Shown: in pieces, positions 1 to 6,689 of the stretch | Numbering within the stretch: position 1 is the stretch's first letter | Layout: each line of letters starts with the position of its first letter | Origin: Propionibacteriaceae bacterium | GTDB lineage: Bacteria > Actinomycetota > Actinomycetes > Propionibacteriales > Propionibacteriaceae | Length of the DNA stretch: 59,661 nt | Direction: 5' to 3' | Assembly (NCBI GenBank): GCA_905372155.1 | Contig: CAJPNZ010000006.1 | Coordinates: 1-59,661 of the forward strand | Position numbers and translations under genes: made by a program | The notes under the pieces: generated by a model | What the model saw: only the letters and a program-made list of their open reading frames with translations | Database searches by the model: none | Told to the model about the DNA's origin: nothing

Positions 1-197
1 CTCGACCGGCTCGCAGAGCTCGCAGGTCGGCTCAACCAGCTTGGAGAGGGCGATGTCGGTTGTGTCGGGTCTCGGTCAAGGAGCGGCCCTCCGGTTGGTA
101 GACCCGACCACCAGTTGCTGGACATTCTCGCCATGGTTTCGACTCGACCGGCTCGCAGAGCTCGCAGGTCGGCTCAACCAGCTTGGAGAGGGCGATG
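1..197. repeat. Dispersed palindromic intergenic element, copy A (partial, tandem)
   Basis: The first 55 bases of the window recur almost exactly at 143-197, a period of 142. The shared unit contains GGCTCAACCAGCTT and a GCTCGCAG-type block, which is the right arm of an element also seen at 29575, 33955, 40720, 59402 and 59565. The copy is cut by the window edge, so its left arm is not visible. No gene is supported in 1-273; reading frames crossing it have no recognisable content. Confidence 0.75.
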
Positions 198-273
198 CCG
201 GTTGCGGTGAAGAGGGGGTTGTGTCGAGAGCCTTTCGGGTACGGGGCGCAGGGCGTTTCGGTAGAGTCCCGGC

Positions 274-789
274 ATGCGGATCATCGAACCGGACGAAAGG
301 TTCAGGGTTTCGTTCCTGGAAGCGTGGGATGAGTTCGACGCGGAGGACGAGCGGGGCGCAGAATGCACCGGCGCATTCGGTTTCACCCGACGGCAGTGCG
401 ACTCCGCCACCGGGTTTGCCGGGATGTGCGTTCGTCGGCGCCTGGATAAAACCGATCCGCCGGAGGGTTTCGTCCCGGCGACGATGCTGTGGGCCGTCGA
501 TGGCGACCGGTGGCTGGGGCGGGTTTCGGTCCGCCACGAACTGAACGAGCACCTGGTACGTTTCGGCGGTCACGTCGGGTACGCCGTCAGGCCCTCAGCG
601 CGCCGCCGCGGCATCGCGACCACCCTGCTCCGCGTGGGCCTCAGGATGCTGAACGGAATCGGTGTGGGGGAGGCCCTGATCCTCTGCGCCGAAGACAACG
701 AGGGGTCCCGGCGGGTGATCGAAACGGCCGGAGGTGAGCTGGAGAAAGTCGTGGAAGGGCTCCGACGCTACCGAGTGGCGACCGGGTAG
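274..789 (+). CDS. GNAT family N-acetyltransferase
   Basis: This 171-residue protein is a probable acetyl-CoA-dependent N-acetyltransferase; its substrate cannot be told from sequence. The GNAT core is visible: a beta-strand GHVGYAVRP (99-107) leads into the acetyl-CoA pyrophosphate loop RRRGIA (110-115, the Q/R-x-x-G-x-A motif), followed by a helix and a C-terminal segment with N-x-x-S-R-R-V-I-E typical of motif B. The length is normal for the family. The ATG at 274 gives the full domain but has only a weak ribosome binding site. It lies after the tandem repeat at the window start and is followed by about 185 bases before the glutamine synthetase gene, so it is probably a separate transcription unit. 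Confidence 0.8.
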   Translation: MRIIEPDERFRVSFLEAWDEFDAEDERGAECTGAFGFTRRQCDSATGFAGMCVRRRLDKTDPPEGFVPATMLWAVDGDRWLGRVSVRHELNEHLVRFGGHVGYAVRPSARRRGIATTLLRVGLRMLNGIGVGEALILCAEDNEGSRRVIETAGGELEKVVEGLRRYRVATG

Positions 790-924
790 TGGGGCACCCG
801 CTGCGGATGACGGTTGAGCAGCACTCACCCCGGTATTTGCCGCCCGTGGGGTGATTTCGGGCGCTGGCCGCTGCGCAACCGGGTAAGCACCGGTTAACGG
901 GCTCCGGGGTGGCTGTGTCGTAAC

Positions 925-946
925 ATGTCTGAAACAGCTGAGACAT
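925..946 (+). promoter_or_regulatory. Candidate operator (inverted repeat) before the glutamine synthetase gene
   Basis: ATGTCT (925-930) and AGACAT (941-946) form a perfect inverted repeat with a 10-base spacer, 29 bases upstream of the start codon at 975. A second overlapping arm pair (GCTGT at 912-916, ACAGC at 934-938) adds symmetry. The place and shape suit a dimeric regulator. The TetR protein encoded at 2561 is a plausible partner, but that link is inference. Confidence 0.4.
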
Positions 947-974
947 TTGGGACAGCTCGAAGAGGAGGACCCCC

Positions 975-2468
975 ATGACGGAGATCGACACCCTTGCCCT
1001 GAACCCCAACCCGCTGGTTCGTGCGCTCGGAAAACAGCCGCACGAGTTCACCCGCGCCGACATCATCCACTTCATCGCCGAGCAGGGCATTCCCATGCTC
1101 AACCTGCGATATCTCGGCGGGGACGGGCGGCTGAAGGTGCTGAACTTCGCGATCCAGTCGGCCGACCACCTGAACAGGATCCTGACGATGGGGGAGCGGG
1201 TCGACGGGTCGTCGCTGTTCGACTTCGTTGACGCCGCCAGTTCCGACCTCTACGTGGTGCCGCAGTTGCGCACCGCGTTCCTGAACCCCTTCTCGGAGCT
1301 GCCCACCCTCGACATCATGTGCGGCTTCTACGACGTGGAGGGCAACCCCCTCGCCAGCTCCCCGCAGCAGATCCTCCGCAAGGCCCAGCAGGCCCTCGAG
1401 GACGAGACCGGTTGCCGGCTGGAGGCCCTCGGTGAGTTGGAGTACTACCTGTTCTCGCCCGCCGAGGAACTGTTCCCCGTCGAACCCCAGCGCGGCTACC
1501 ACGAGGCCGGGCCGTTCTCGAAGTGGGAGGTGGTGCGCGTCGAGTCCCTGGCCCACCTGGCGCGGATGGGCTGTTCCGTCAAGTACGCCCACTCCGAGGT
1601 CGGGAACTTCATCGCCGACGGTCTCCAGATGGTGCAGCAGGAAATCGAGTTCCTTCCCACCGACGTCACCCGCGCTGCCGACGAGATGGCCTTGGCGAAG
1701 TGGGTGGTCCGGCGGGTGGCGCATTCCCACGGCATTGAGGTGTCGTTCTCGCCGAAGATCGTCGTCGGGCAGGCCGGGTCGGGGATGCACTTCCACACCC
1801 GGTTGATGAAGGATGGCGTCAACCAGTTCTCGGAGGGCGCCGGGCTCACCGACGTGGCGCGTCGCGTCGTCGGCGGCTATCTGTCGCACGCTGCTTCCCT
1901 CACGGCTTTCGGCAACCCGGTCCCCACGTCCTTCCTGCGGCTCGTCCCGCACCAGGAGGCCCCCACCGCCATCTGCTGGGGGGACCGCAACCGTTCCGTG
2001 CTGGTGCGGGTGCCGCTCGGCTGGCAGAACCTCGACGACCGCATGTTCCGCGATGCCAACCCGCAGGAAGGACCTGTCGGGGAGCTTCCCAACGATTCCC
2101 AGACCGTCGAGCTCAGGTCCCCCGACGGCGCGGCCAACATTCACCTGCTGCTGGCGGGCCTCACCGTCGCGGCCAGGATCGGGCTGAGCGACCCGGCGAT
2201 GCTGGACTACGCGGCGGCCCGTTACGTCAGCGGCGATGCGTCCAAGCACGAGGGCCTCGACCAGCTGCCTTCCTCCTGCGCCGAGGCCGCCCGTCGTCTG
2301 CTGGACCAGCGGGCCGACTACGAGGCCCTGGGCGTCTTCCCGTCCGGTCTGATCGACGCCTGGGCCGAGCAGCTGTTCGCGCTCGAGGACGAGAACCTGC
2401 GTGAGGAGCTCGCGGCCGACCGGGTTCTGGTGGAGAACCTGGTGGCGCGGTACTTCCACATCGGATGA
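975..2468 (+). CDS. Glutamine synthetase family protein
   Basis: This 497-residue enzyme of the glutamine synthetase superfamily is expected to ligate ammonia to glutamate with ATP. An N-terminal beta-grasp region contains GDGRLKVLNF and G-E-R-V-D-G-S-S-L-F (73-82). The catalytic domain shows the paired metal-binding glutamates G-E-L-E (153-156), the ATP/metal-binding G-S-G-M-H-F-H (268-274) and the N-R-S-V-L-V-R-V block (339-346) that contacts glutamate. From memory, the N-terminal third resembles a GS variant found in Bacteroidetes rather than the usual actinobacterial GlnA, so this is probably an accessory paralogue. The start is well set by AGAGGAGG nine bases ahead of the ATG. An inverted repeat lies at 925-946, and a strong hairpin follows the gene at 2495-2531. 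A GlnA-like gamma-glutamylpolyamine synthetase role is an alternative. Confidence 0.8.
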   Translation: MTEIDTLALNPNPLVRALGKQPHEFTRADIIHFIAEQGIPMLNLRYLGGDGRLKVLNFAIQSADHLNRILTMGERVDGSSLFDFVDAASSDLYVVPQLRTAFLNPFSELPTLDIMCGFYDVEGNPLASSPQQILRKAQQALEDETGCRLEALGELEYYLFSPAEELFPVEPQRGYHEAGPFSKWEVVRVESLAHLARMGCSVKYAHSEVGNFIADGLQMVQQEIEFLPTDVTRAADEMALAKWVVRRVAHSHGIEVSFSPKIVVGQAGSGMHFHTRLMKDGVNQFSEGAGLTDVARRVVGGYLSHAASLTAFGNPVPTSFLRLVPHQEAPTAICWGDRNRSVLVRVPLGWQNLDDRMFRDANPQEGPVGELPNDSQTVELRSPDGAANIHLLLAGLTVAARIGLSDPAMLDYAAARYVSGDASKHEGLDQLPSSCAEAARRLLDQRADYEALGVFPSGLIDAWAEQLFALEDENLREELAADRVLVENLVARYFHIG

Positions 2469-2494
2469 CGACATCCTCGCCGAGAGGATTTTCC

Positions 2495-2531
2495 CGCGGG
2501 TCGGGAAGGGCGGCGCCCGCCCCGACCCGCG
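2495..2531 (+). terminator. Probable intrinsic terminator after the glutamine synthetase gene
   Basis: An 11-bp perfect stem CGCGGGTCGGG (2495-2505) / CCCGACCCGCG (2521-2531) encloses a 15-base loop that can itself pair (GGGC/GCCC). It lies 27 bases after the stop codon. There is no T-tract, as is common in GC-rich actinobacteria. Confidence 0.55.
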
Positions 2532-2560
2532 CCCTCCGGGGCCTCCAGTAGGGTGATCCC

Positions 2561-3133
2561 ATGACCCGGGACGGCCACCGCACCCGCAACGCCGAACGCA
2601 CCCGCGCGGCGGTGCTCAAGGCCGCCGCCGAGGTGCTGGCGGAGCGGGGAACGGGCGCTTCGCTGGCCCGGATCGCCGAGGTGGCGGGGGTGTCCAAGAG
2701 CGGCCTGCTGCACCACTTCGCGAATCGGGAACAGCTCATCGTCGCCCTCCTGGAGGACGTGGTGGCCACCCTCCGGGAGGCTGTGATGCAGCACCTCGAC
2801 GCCTCGGACGAGCGTCCCGGGAGGTTGATGCGCGCCTACGTCAGGGCACTCTGCACGGGATCGGAGGACGTGCTGCGGTACTTCTCCCCGACCCCGGTGT
2901 GGGCGGGGGTCCTCGACTTCCCGGAGGCCATCGAGGTCGCGGAACGGGATTCCGCGTGGTGGGCCGAGAACCTGGCGGCCGACGGCCTGTCCCCGCAGCG
3001 GGTCCTGGTGGTGCGCCGCGCCGCCGAGGGGCTCGCGATGGCCGCCTGCTACGGCGAGGAGACGCAGGCCAGCCTGGCCGAGGGCAGGCAACTGCTGCTG
3101 TCCCTGACCGAGGGTGGCGAGCTACCGGACTGA
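2561..3133 (+). CDS. TetR/AcrR family transcriptional regulator
   Basis: This 190-residue dimeric repressor has an N-terminal TetR helix-turn-helix (about residues 13-60): helix 1 around ERTRAAVLKAAAEVLAERG, then ASLARIAEVAGVSKSGLLHHFANREQLI with the expected G-V-S and Y/H-H-F positions. The rest is the variable ligand-binding domain and shows no residues that identify a ligand. The gene is convergent with the MFS exporter gene and their 3' ends overlap by 12 bases (3122-3133). A perfect TetR-type palindrome lies at the exporter promoter (4670-4691), making this protein the likely local regulator of the pump. The inverted repeat at 925-946 is another possible site. Confidence 0.85.
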   Translation: MTRDGHRTRNAERTRAAVLKAAAEVLAERGTGASLARIAEVAGVSKSGLLHHFANREQLIVALLEDVVATLREAVMQHLDASDERPGRLMRAYVRALCTGSEDVLRYFSPTPVWAGVLDFPEAIEVAERDSAWWAENLAADGLSPQRVLVVRRAAEGLAMAACYGEETQASLAEGRQLLLSLTEGGELPD

Positions 3134-4660
3134 GCGTTCCATGTCGGCCCGGGGAGTCTCTGCGGGGACGGTCTCCTCGCCCGACGGGGTGGCGCGGGGG
3201 ATGGTGCACCAGGCGAGGACGGCGGTCGCCGCGAGCAGGACCGCGGCGATCGCCGAGGTCCACTGCATGGCCGTGGTGAAGGCGTGCCGCGCTCCGGCGA
3301 GGGTGGGGTCGGCCGGGTCCAGCAGGGAGACCGCGGAGGCCAGCGAGTCGCGGATCGCGGGATCGGCGCCGGACGGCAGGGCCGCGCGGTACAGGGCGGT
3401 GTGGACGGAACCGAGGAGCGCGATCCCCAGGGCCGTGCCGAGTTCATAGGCGGTCTCGGCTATCGACGACGCCGCTCCGGCGCGTTCTGTGGGCACCGCC
3501 CCGACGATGGCGTCGGTGTTGAGGGTCATCGACAATCCGATGCCGAAACCCACCAGCGCGAAGGCGACGACGATCCCGGCCAGTCCCGTCGCGGATTCGG
3601 CGAACGCCAGGACCACCAGGCCGACGCTGCCCAACCCCAGCCCGGCGCTGATCGCACCACCGGTCCCGAGTTTGCGGACCGCGATCCCCGTGAACGCGAC
3701 CACCACGATCGCGGCTGCTGTTCCCGAGAGCTCCAGCAGCCCGGTCTGGAACGGGCTGAGTCCGCGCACGAGCTGAAGGTACTGGGAGAAGAAGAACAGC
3801 AGCCCGACGAAGGCGAAGATGGTCACGGTGTCGGCGGTCACGGCTGCGGTGAAGGAGCGGTTGCGGAACAGGGAGATGTCGATCAGCGGGGTGGTGAGGG
3901 TGCGCTGCCGGCGCAGGAACCACCAGCCCGTCGCCGTCCCAAGAGCGAGGGCGACCGCCGCGGTGACGGTGAAACCGGCGGAGAAGATCTCCTTGACGGC
4001 CTGCACCAGCGAGATGATGGCCACCATCGACAACACCGCCGACAGCAGGTCGATCCGTCCCTTCCCGGGGTTGCGCGACTCCGGCAGCAACCACAAGCCG
4101 CCCGCGACCACCGCGACCATGACGGGAACGTTGATGAGGAAGACGCTGCCCCACGGGAAGCGCTCCAGGAGCGCCCCACCGACGATCGGCCCGATGGCGG
4201 CGCCAGCCGTCGCACCCGCCGACCAGATGGCGATGGCCCGCGTTCGTTGCTGCTGGTCGGGAAATACCGAACGGATGAGGGCCAGCGTCGACGGCATGAT
4301 CGTCGCGCCGCTGATTCCCAGCAGGGCCCGAGCCGCGATCAGCAGTTCGGGGGAGGTGGCGAACGCCGCCAGCAGCGACGACAGCCCGAAGCCGACCGAC
4401 CCGATCATCAGGAGGCGTTTGCGACCGATGCGGTCGGCGAGGTTGCCCATCACCACGAGCAGGCCCGACAGGGCGAACGAGTAGATGTCGCCGATCCACA
4501 GGACCTGCGACGCGCTCGGCGCCAGGTCGGCGGTCAGGGCGGGGATGGCCAGGGTCAGCACGGTGCCGTCGATCGCCAGCAGCATGACGGCCAGGGTGAG
4601 GATGCCGAGGGCAGCCCAGGAACGGCCGGTAGCGGTGCGGGTGCCGCAGGAGTTGGTCAT
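3122..4660 (-). CDS. MFS transporter, DHA2 family (14-TM drug exporter)
   Basis: This 512-residue inner-membrane protein is a probable proton-driven multidrug exporter of the EmrB/QacA (DHA2) family. It is strongly hydrophobic, with about 14 predicted membrane segments. Motif A (GNLADRIGRKR, near residues 72-82) follows the second segment. The DHA motif C region G-P-I-V-G-G (near 157) precedes W-G-S-V-F-L-I-N-V-P, a hallmark of this family. The ATG at 4660 follows AAGG at a normal distance. The promoter region carries the palindrome TTACCGACC/GGTCGGTAA, so a TetR repressor is expected to control it; the convergent TetR gene is the best candidate. Substrates are unknown. Confidence 0.88.
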   Translation of the reverse strand: MTNSCGTRTATGRSWAALGILTLAVMLLAIDGTVLTLAIPALTADLAPSASQVLWIGDIYSFALSGLLVVMGNLADRIGRKRLLMIGSVGFGLSSLLAAFATSPELLIAARALLGISGATIMPSTLALIRSVFPDQQQRTRAIAIWSAGATAGAAIGPIVGGALLERFPWGSVFLINVPVMVAVVAGGLWLLPESRNPGKGRIDLLSAVLSMVAIISLVQAVKEIFSAGFTVTAAVALALGTATGWWFLRRQRTLTTPLIDISLFRNRSFTAAVTADTVTIFAFVGLLFFFSQYLQLVRGLSPFQTGLLELSGTAAAIVVVAFTGIAVRKLGTGGAISAGLGLGSVGLVVLAFAESATGLAGIVVAFALVGFGIGLSMTLNTDAIVGAVPTERAGAASSIAETAYELGTALGIALLGSVHTALYRAALPSGADPAIRDSLASAVSLLDPADPTLAGARHAFTTAMQWTSAIAAVLLAATAVLAWCTIPRATPSGEETVPAETPRADMERSVR

Positions 4661-4669
4661 ACCGACACC

Positions 4670-4691
4670 TTACCGACCAAATGGTCGGTAA
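4670..4691 (-). promoter_or_regulatory. TetR-type operator of the MFS exporter
   Basis: This is a perfect 9-bp inverted repeat, TTACCGACC (4670-4678) and GGTCGGTAA (4683-4691), with spacer AAAT. It lies 10 bases upstream of the exporter start codon. The CCGACC-N4-GGTCGG core is typical of TetR-family operators at drug-efflux genes. Confidence 0.75.
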
Positions 4692-4735
4692 CAAAGTGGT
4701 GACGTGCCGATCGGGCGACCGGGGGGCGTGGACCA

Positions 4736-4771
4736 CGATGCTCCGGCGGCCGATTGGCCACCGGAGCATCG
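4736..4771. terminator. Strong GC-rich hairpin, possible terminator or structured RNA
   Basis: An 11-bp perfect stem CGATGCTCCGG (4736-4746) / CCGGAGCATCG (4761-4771) has an inner GGCC-GATT-GGCC mini-stem in its loop. Neither flank ends a gene here: the exporter runs away to the left and the next gene starts at 5260. Its role is therefore unclear. Confidence 0.45.
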
Positions 4772-5022
4772 CCGTGTGGGAATCGGGTGGACCCGGTTCG
4801 AGCGGTGCGGATCCATCCGGGGTCGTTGGGCTCGACCCTCAGGTGCCCGGCCGGAGGTTGGAGAAGGCCTCGGGTGGCGTGGCGCAGCAATTCCGATGCC
4901 AGGGTCCGAAAGTTTCCTTCTCGTTATCCTCGTGGCGAGAACCTGATGCCCGATAGTCTATCCCTGAGAGGTGGAAGAATCATTTTCGGTCTCCTCTCAA
5001 AGTTGAAAAACCAACATGGGAG

Positions 5023-5067
5023 CACTGCGACTGAACTTTCGTTAACAAACGAAAGTTCGGCGCAGTG
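5023..5067. other. Long two-part hairpin in an AT-richer spacer
   Basis: GAACTTTCGTT (5033-5043) pairs perfectly with AACGAAAGTTC (5048-5058) around the tetraloop AACA. After a small asymmetric bulge, CACTGCG (5023-5029) pairs with CGCAGTG (5061-5067). The result is an 18-pair stem. No T-tract follows on either strand, and it does not end a gene, so an operator, a small-RNA hairpin or an element remnant are all possible. Confidence 0.55.
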
Positions 5068-5259
5068 TGAGCGTGGGTGCATGAGCTCATCTGTGCGGCA
5101 GGTCTGTACCTTGGGGAATGCACGTTTTTCGGCGCACAACACGACTTAATTAAATAATCAACTAGTGTTCGTCGGGGCTTCCGGCGGGCTTGGTCCCGGG
5201 GCGGCGTCCCCGTGGGCCGGTGTTCTGGACCGCCACCTGGCGGCGTGAGAGGAGGTGCG

Positions 5260-5667
5260 GTGACCCCAGAAGAGGAACTGGCGATCGTGGAGTGGGCGAG
5301 CCGGATTGTCCTGGCCGGGGTCATGATCTTCGCGGGATGGTTCATGTTCTTCCTGGCACGTTATATCCGCGGTAGAAATTTCAAACGCGGGGAGAAGATT
5401 GGCATTCGGACGATCAGTACGATGGCGAGTCGAGAGGCGTGGCACGTGGCGCACGTCCGGGCCGCCAAGTACGTCCAGATCTCGGGGTTCGTCTCCTACC
5501 TCTCCTCCGTGTGGGTGATGATTCCGTATTTTTCTTACCAGATTGCTTCAATGGGCTTCTACACGATTGTCATGGCCGTTGTCGGTATTGTCGCGTACGG
5601 TGCCCACCTCGGGGACCAGGCGGCGACGGAGTACCTTCGCAATCAGACGGATGAGACGACAGAATGA
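5260..5667 (+). CDS. SdpI family membrane protein
   Basis: This 135-residue integral membrane protein has three hydrophobic segments, at about residues 11-34, 76-95 and 98-118. Between the first and second lies the family-like motif K-I-G-I-R-T-I-S-T-M-A-S-R-E-A-W-H-V-A-H (about 46-65), which matches the conserved G-I-R-T-x-x-T-x-x-S-x-x-x-W-x-x-x-H pattern of SdpI. Bacillus SdpI gives immunity to a toxic peptide; many actinobacterial members have no known partner and none is seen nearby. The GTG at 5260 is chosen because GGAGGT stands just ahead of it; upstream in-frame codons lack a binding site and encode proline/glycine-rich filler. Confidence 0.72.
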   Translation: MTPEEELAIVEWASRIVLAGVMIFAGWFMFFLARYIRGRNFKRGEKIGIRTISTMASREAWHVAHVRAAKYVQISGFVSYLSSVWVMIPYFSYQIASMGFYTIVMAVVGIVAYGAHLGDQAATEYLRNQTDETTE

Positions 5668-5751
5668 GGAACTTCGTGTGACCCGACGAAGTGCATGGGG
5701 CGTAGCCCTCCATGCCTCGGGCCGGTGCGTCTCCGTCCGGGGGAGCGGCGC

Positions 5752-6222
5752 GTGACCGGTCGTTGGTGTGCGCGTCGCGATGTCCCCGTTCCCGGTGACG
5801 TTGCCCGGTTGCTGACCGGTGTCCCGGAATGGTTCGGGCGCGAGGATGCGAATGCCGCGTACGTCGTGGACGCCCGAGGGCTGGAAACCTGGACGGTCCG
5901 CGACGCCACGGGAGTGGTTGTCGGGGTGACCCTCGTGGCGCGGCATTTCCCGCACGTCGCGGAGGTGCACCTGATGGTGGTTGAACGCGCTCATCACGGT
6001 CGCGGGGTCGGGAGCGCGATGCTCGAGGCCATCGAGCGTGATGCCCGGGGTGGTGGTGTCCGGTTGCTGGAGGTCAAAACCCTCGGCCCATCGCATCCGG
6101 ATCCTGGCTATGCCTGCACCCGTCGGTTCTACGAGCGAATGGGATTCTTGGCCCTGGAGGAAACCAACCTGTGGGGCGAGGGCACCCCCTGCTTGATCAT
6201 GGTCAAGCCGCTCGCCGGGTGA
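5752..6222 (+). CDS. GNAT family N-acetyltransferase
   Basis: This 156-residue acetyltransferase has a complete GNAT fold: strand-forming VVVGVTLVARHFPHVAEVHLMVV, then the acetyl-CoA loop RAHHGRGVGSAML (R/Q-x-x-G-x-G type, about residues 82-94), and the C-terminal RRFYERMGF motif B. The substrate is unknown. The GTG at 5752 follows GGGGAGCGGCGC and is preferred over an in-frame ATG at 5695 that would add 19 unconserved residues. It starts 84 bases after the SdpI-like gene on the same strand and may be co-transcribed with it. A perfect 13-bp hairpin at 6344-6377 is a likely end signal. Confidence 0.78.
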   Translation: MTGRWCARRDVPVPGDVARLLTGVPEWFGREDANAAYVVDARGLETWTVRDATGVVVGVTLVARHFPHVAEVHLMVVERAHHGRGVGSAMLEAIERDARGGGVRLLEVKTLGPSHPDPGYACTRRFYERMGFLALEETNLWGEGTPCLIMVKPLAG

Positions 6223-6689
6223 ACGGCCGCCTCGGGTGTGGACCGGGACACGTCGCAGTTCGCGAAGGGTCCGCGGCCGATGCTGGTGTCCCTGCCGGTC
6301 GAACAGGTTCTGCTCGGATGCACGCGTGATTCCCGCGACACACCACCGCCCCGCAGAGCAGTGCCTGCGGGGCGGTGGGCGGGGTGGGCGCGGGGCGCCG
6401 ACTGCCTGGATGTGACGCGGGCACGACCGGAGTGCCGCGAATCGGGACGGCGGTATGGAGAAGGCCTCTGGTCGCGTCGGTCTTGAGGGAAAAGGAGACC
6501 TGGTTCATTGAGCATGGGCAGGGCAGATGCCCGCGAAGCCCGGTGATGGCTTCGAGTGTTGTCGCGGGGGGATGAAGGGGCGTCGCAGCCCCGGCCCGGA
6601 ATCAAAAAAAGAGACTGATAGCCGCACAGAACGTCCGGGCCAATTCCTCCCGGAAGCACCTCACCACCCCGCCTCTCGAGCGTTCCAGC
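6223..6689. other. Non-coding region between GNAT gene and CRISPR array
   Basis: No credible gene is seen. The region holds the 13-bp hairpin at 6344-6377 and an A-run near 6603. The final 40 bases lead into the most degenerate CRISPR repeat, so this is the leader-distal (trailer) flank of the array. Confidence 0.55.
6344..6377. terminator. Probable terminator after GNAT gene, before the array
   Basis: CACCGCCCCGCAG (6344-6356) pairs perfectly over 13 bp with CTGCGGGGCGGTG (6365-6377) around an 8-base loop. It could stop rightward transcription from the GNAT gene and also leftward crRNA precursor transcription. No T-tract is present. Confidence 0.55.

Larger units (their letters stand above)
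4661..5259. other. Intergenic region with two strong hairpins, no gene supported
   Basis: About 600 bases separate the MFS exporter from the SdpI-like gene. Besides the TetR operator, the region holds a GC-rich hairpin at 4736-4771 and an AT-richer hairpin at 5023-5067. The stretch from about 4900 to 5170 is visibly lower in GC than its surroundings and includes TTAATTAAATAAT near 5147-5159. Short open frames exist, but none has a ribosome binding site plus recognisable protein content. Confidence 0.6.

Noticed and set aside
894..2474. 526-codon minus-strand frame over the glutamine synthetase gene
   Set aside because: It is a shadow frame of a well-supported gene with a ribosome binding site and conserved motifs on the plus strand.
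4790..4840. GGTTCGAGC-containing segment suggestive of a tRNA T-arm
   Set aside because: No acceptor, D or anticodon stem can be built around it.
6496..6514. AGACCTGGTTCATTGAG resembles half of the CRISPR repeat and could suggest a tracrRNA anti-repeat
   Set aside because: Only 7 plus 5 bases match, across a gap of different length; spacer lengths of 36-39 do not suit type II, and no cas9-like gene is present. Chance similarity is more likely.
6525..6580. Possible cobalamin-type riboswitch fragment before the array
   Set aside because: Only loose matches to the conserved boxes, no consistent fold and no downstream gene to regulate.
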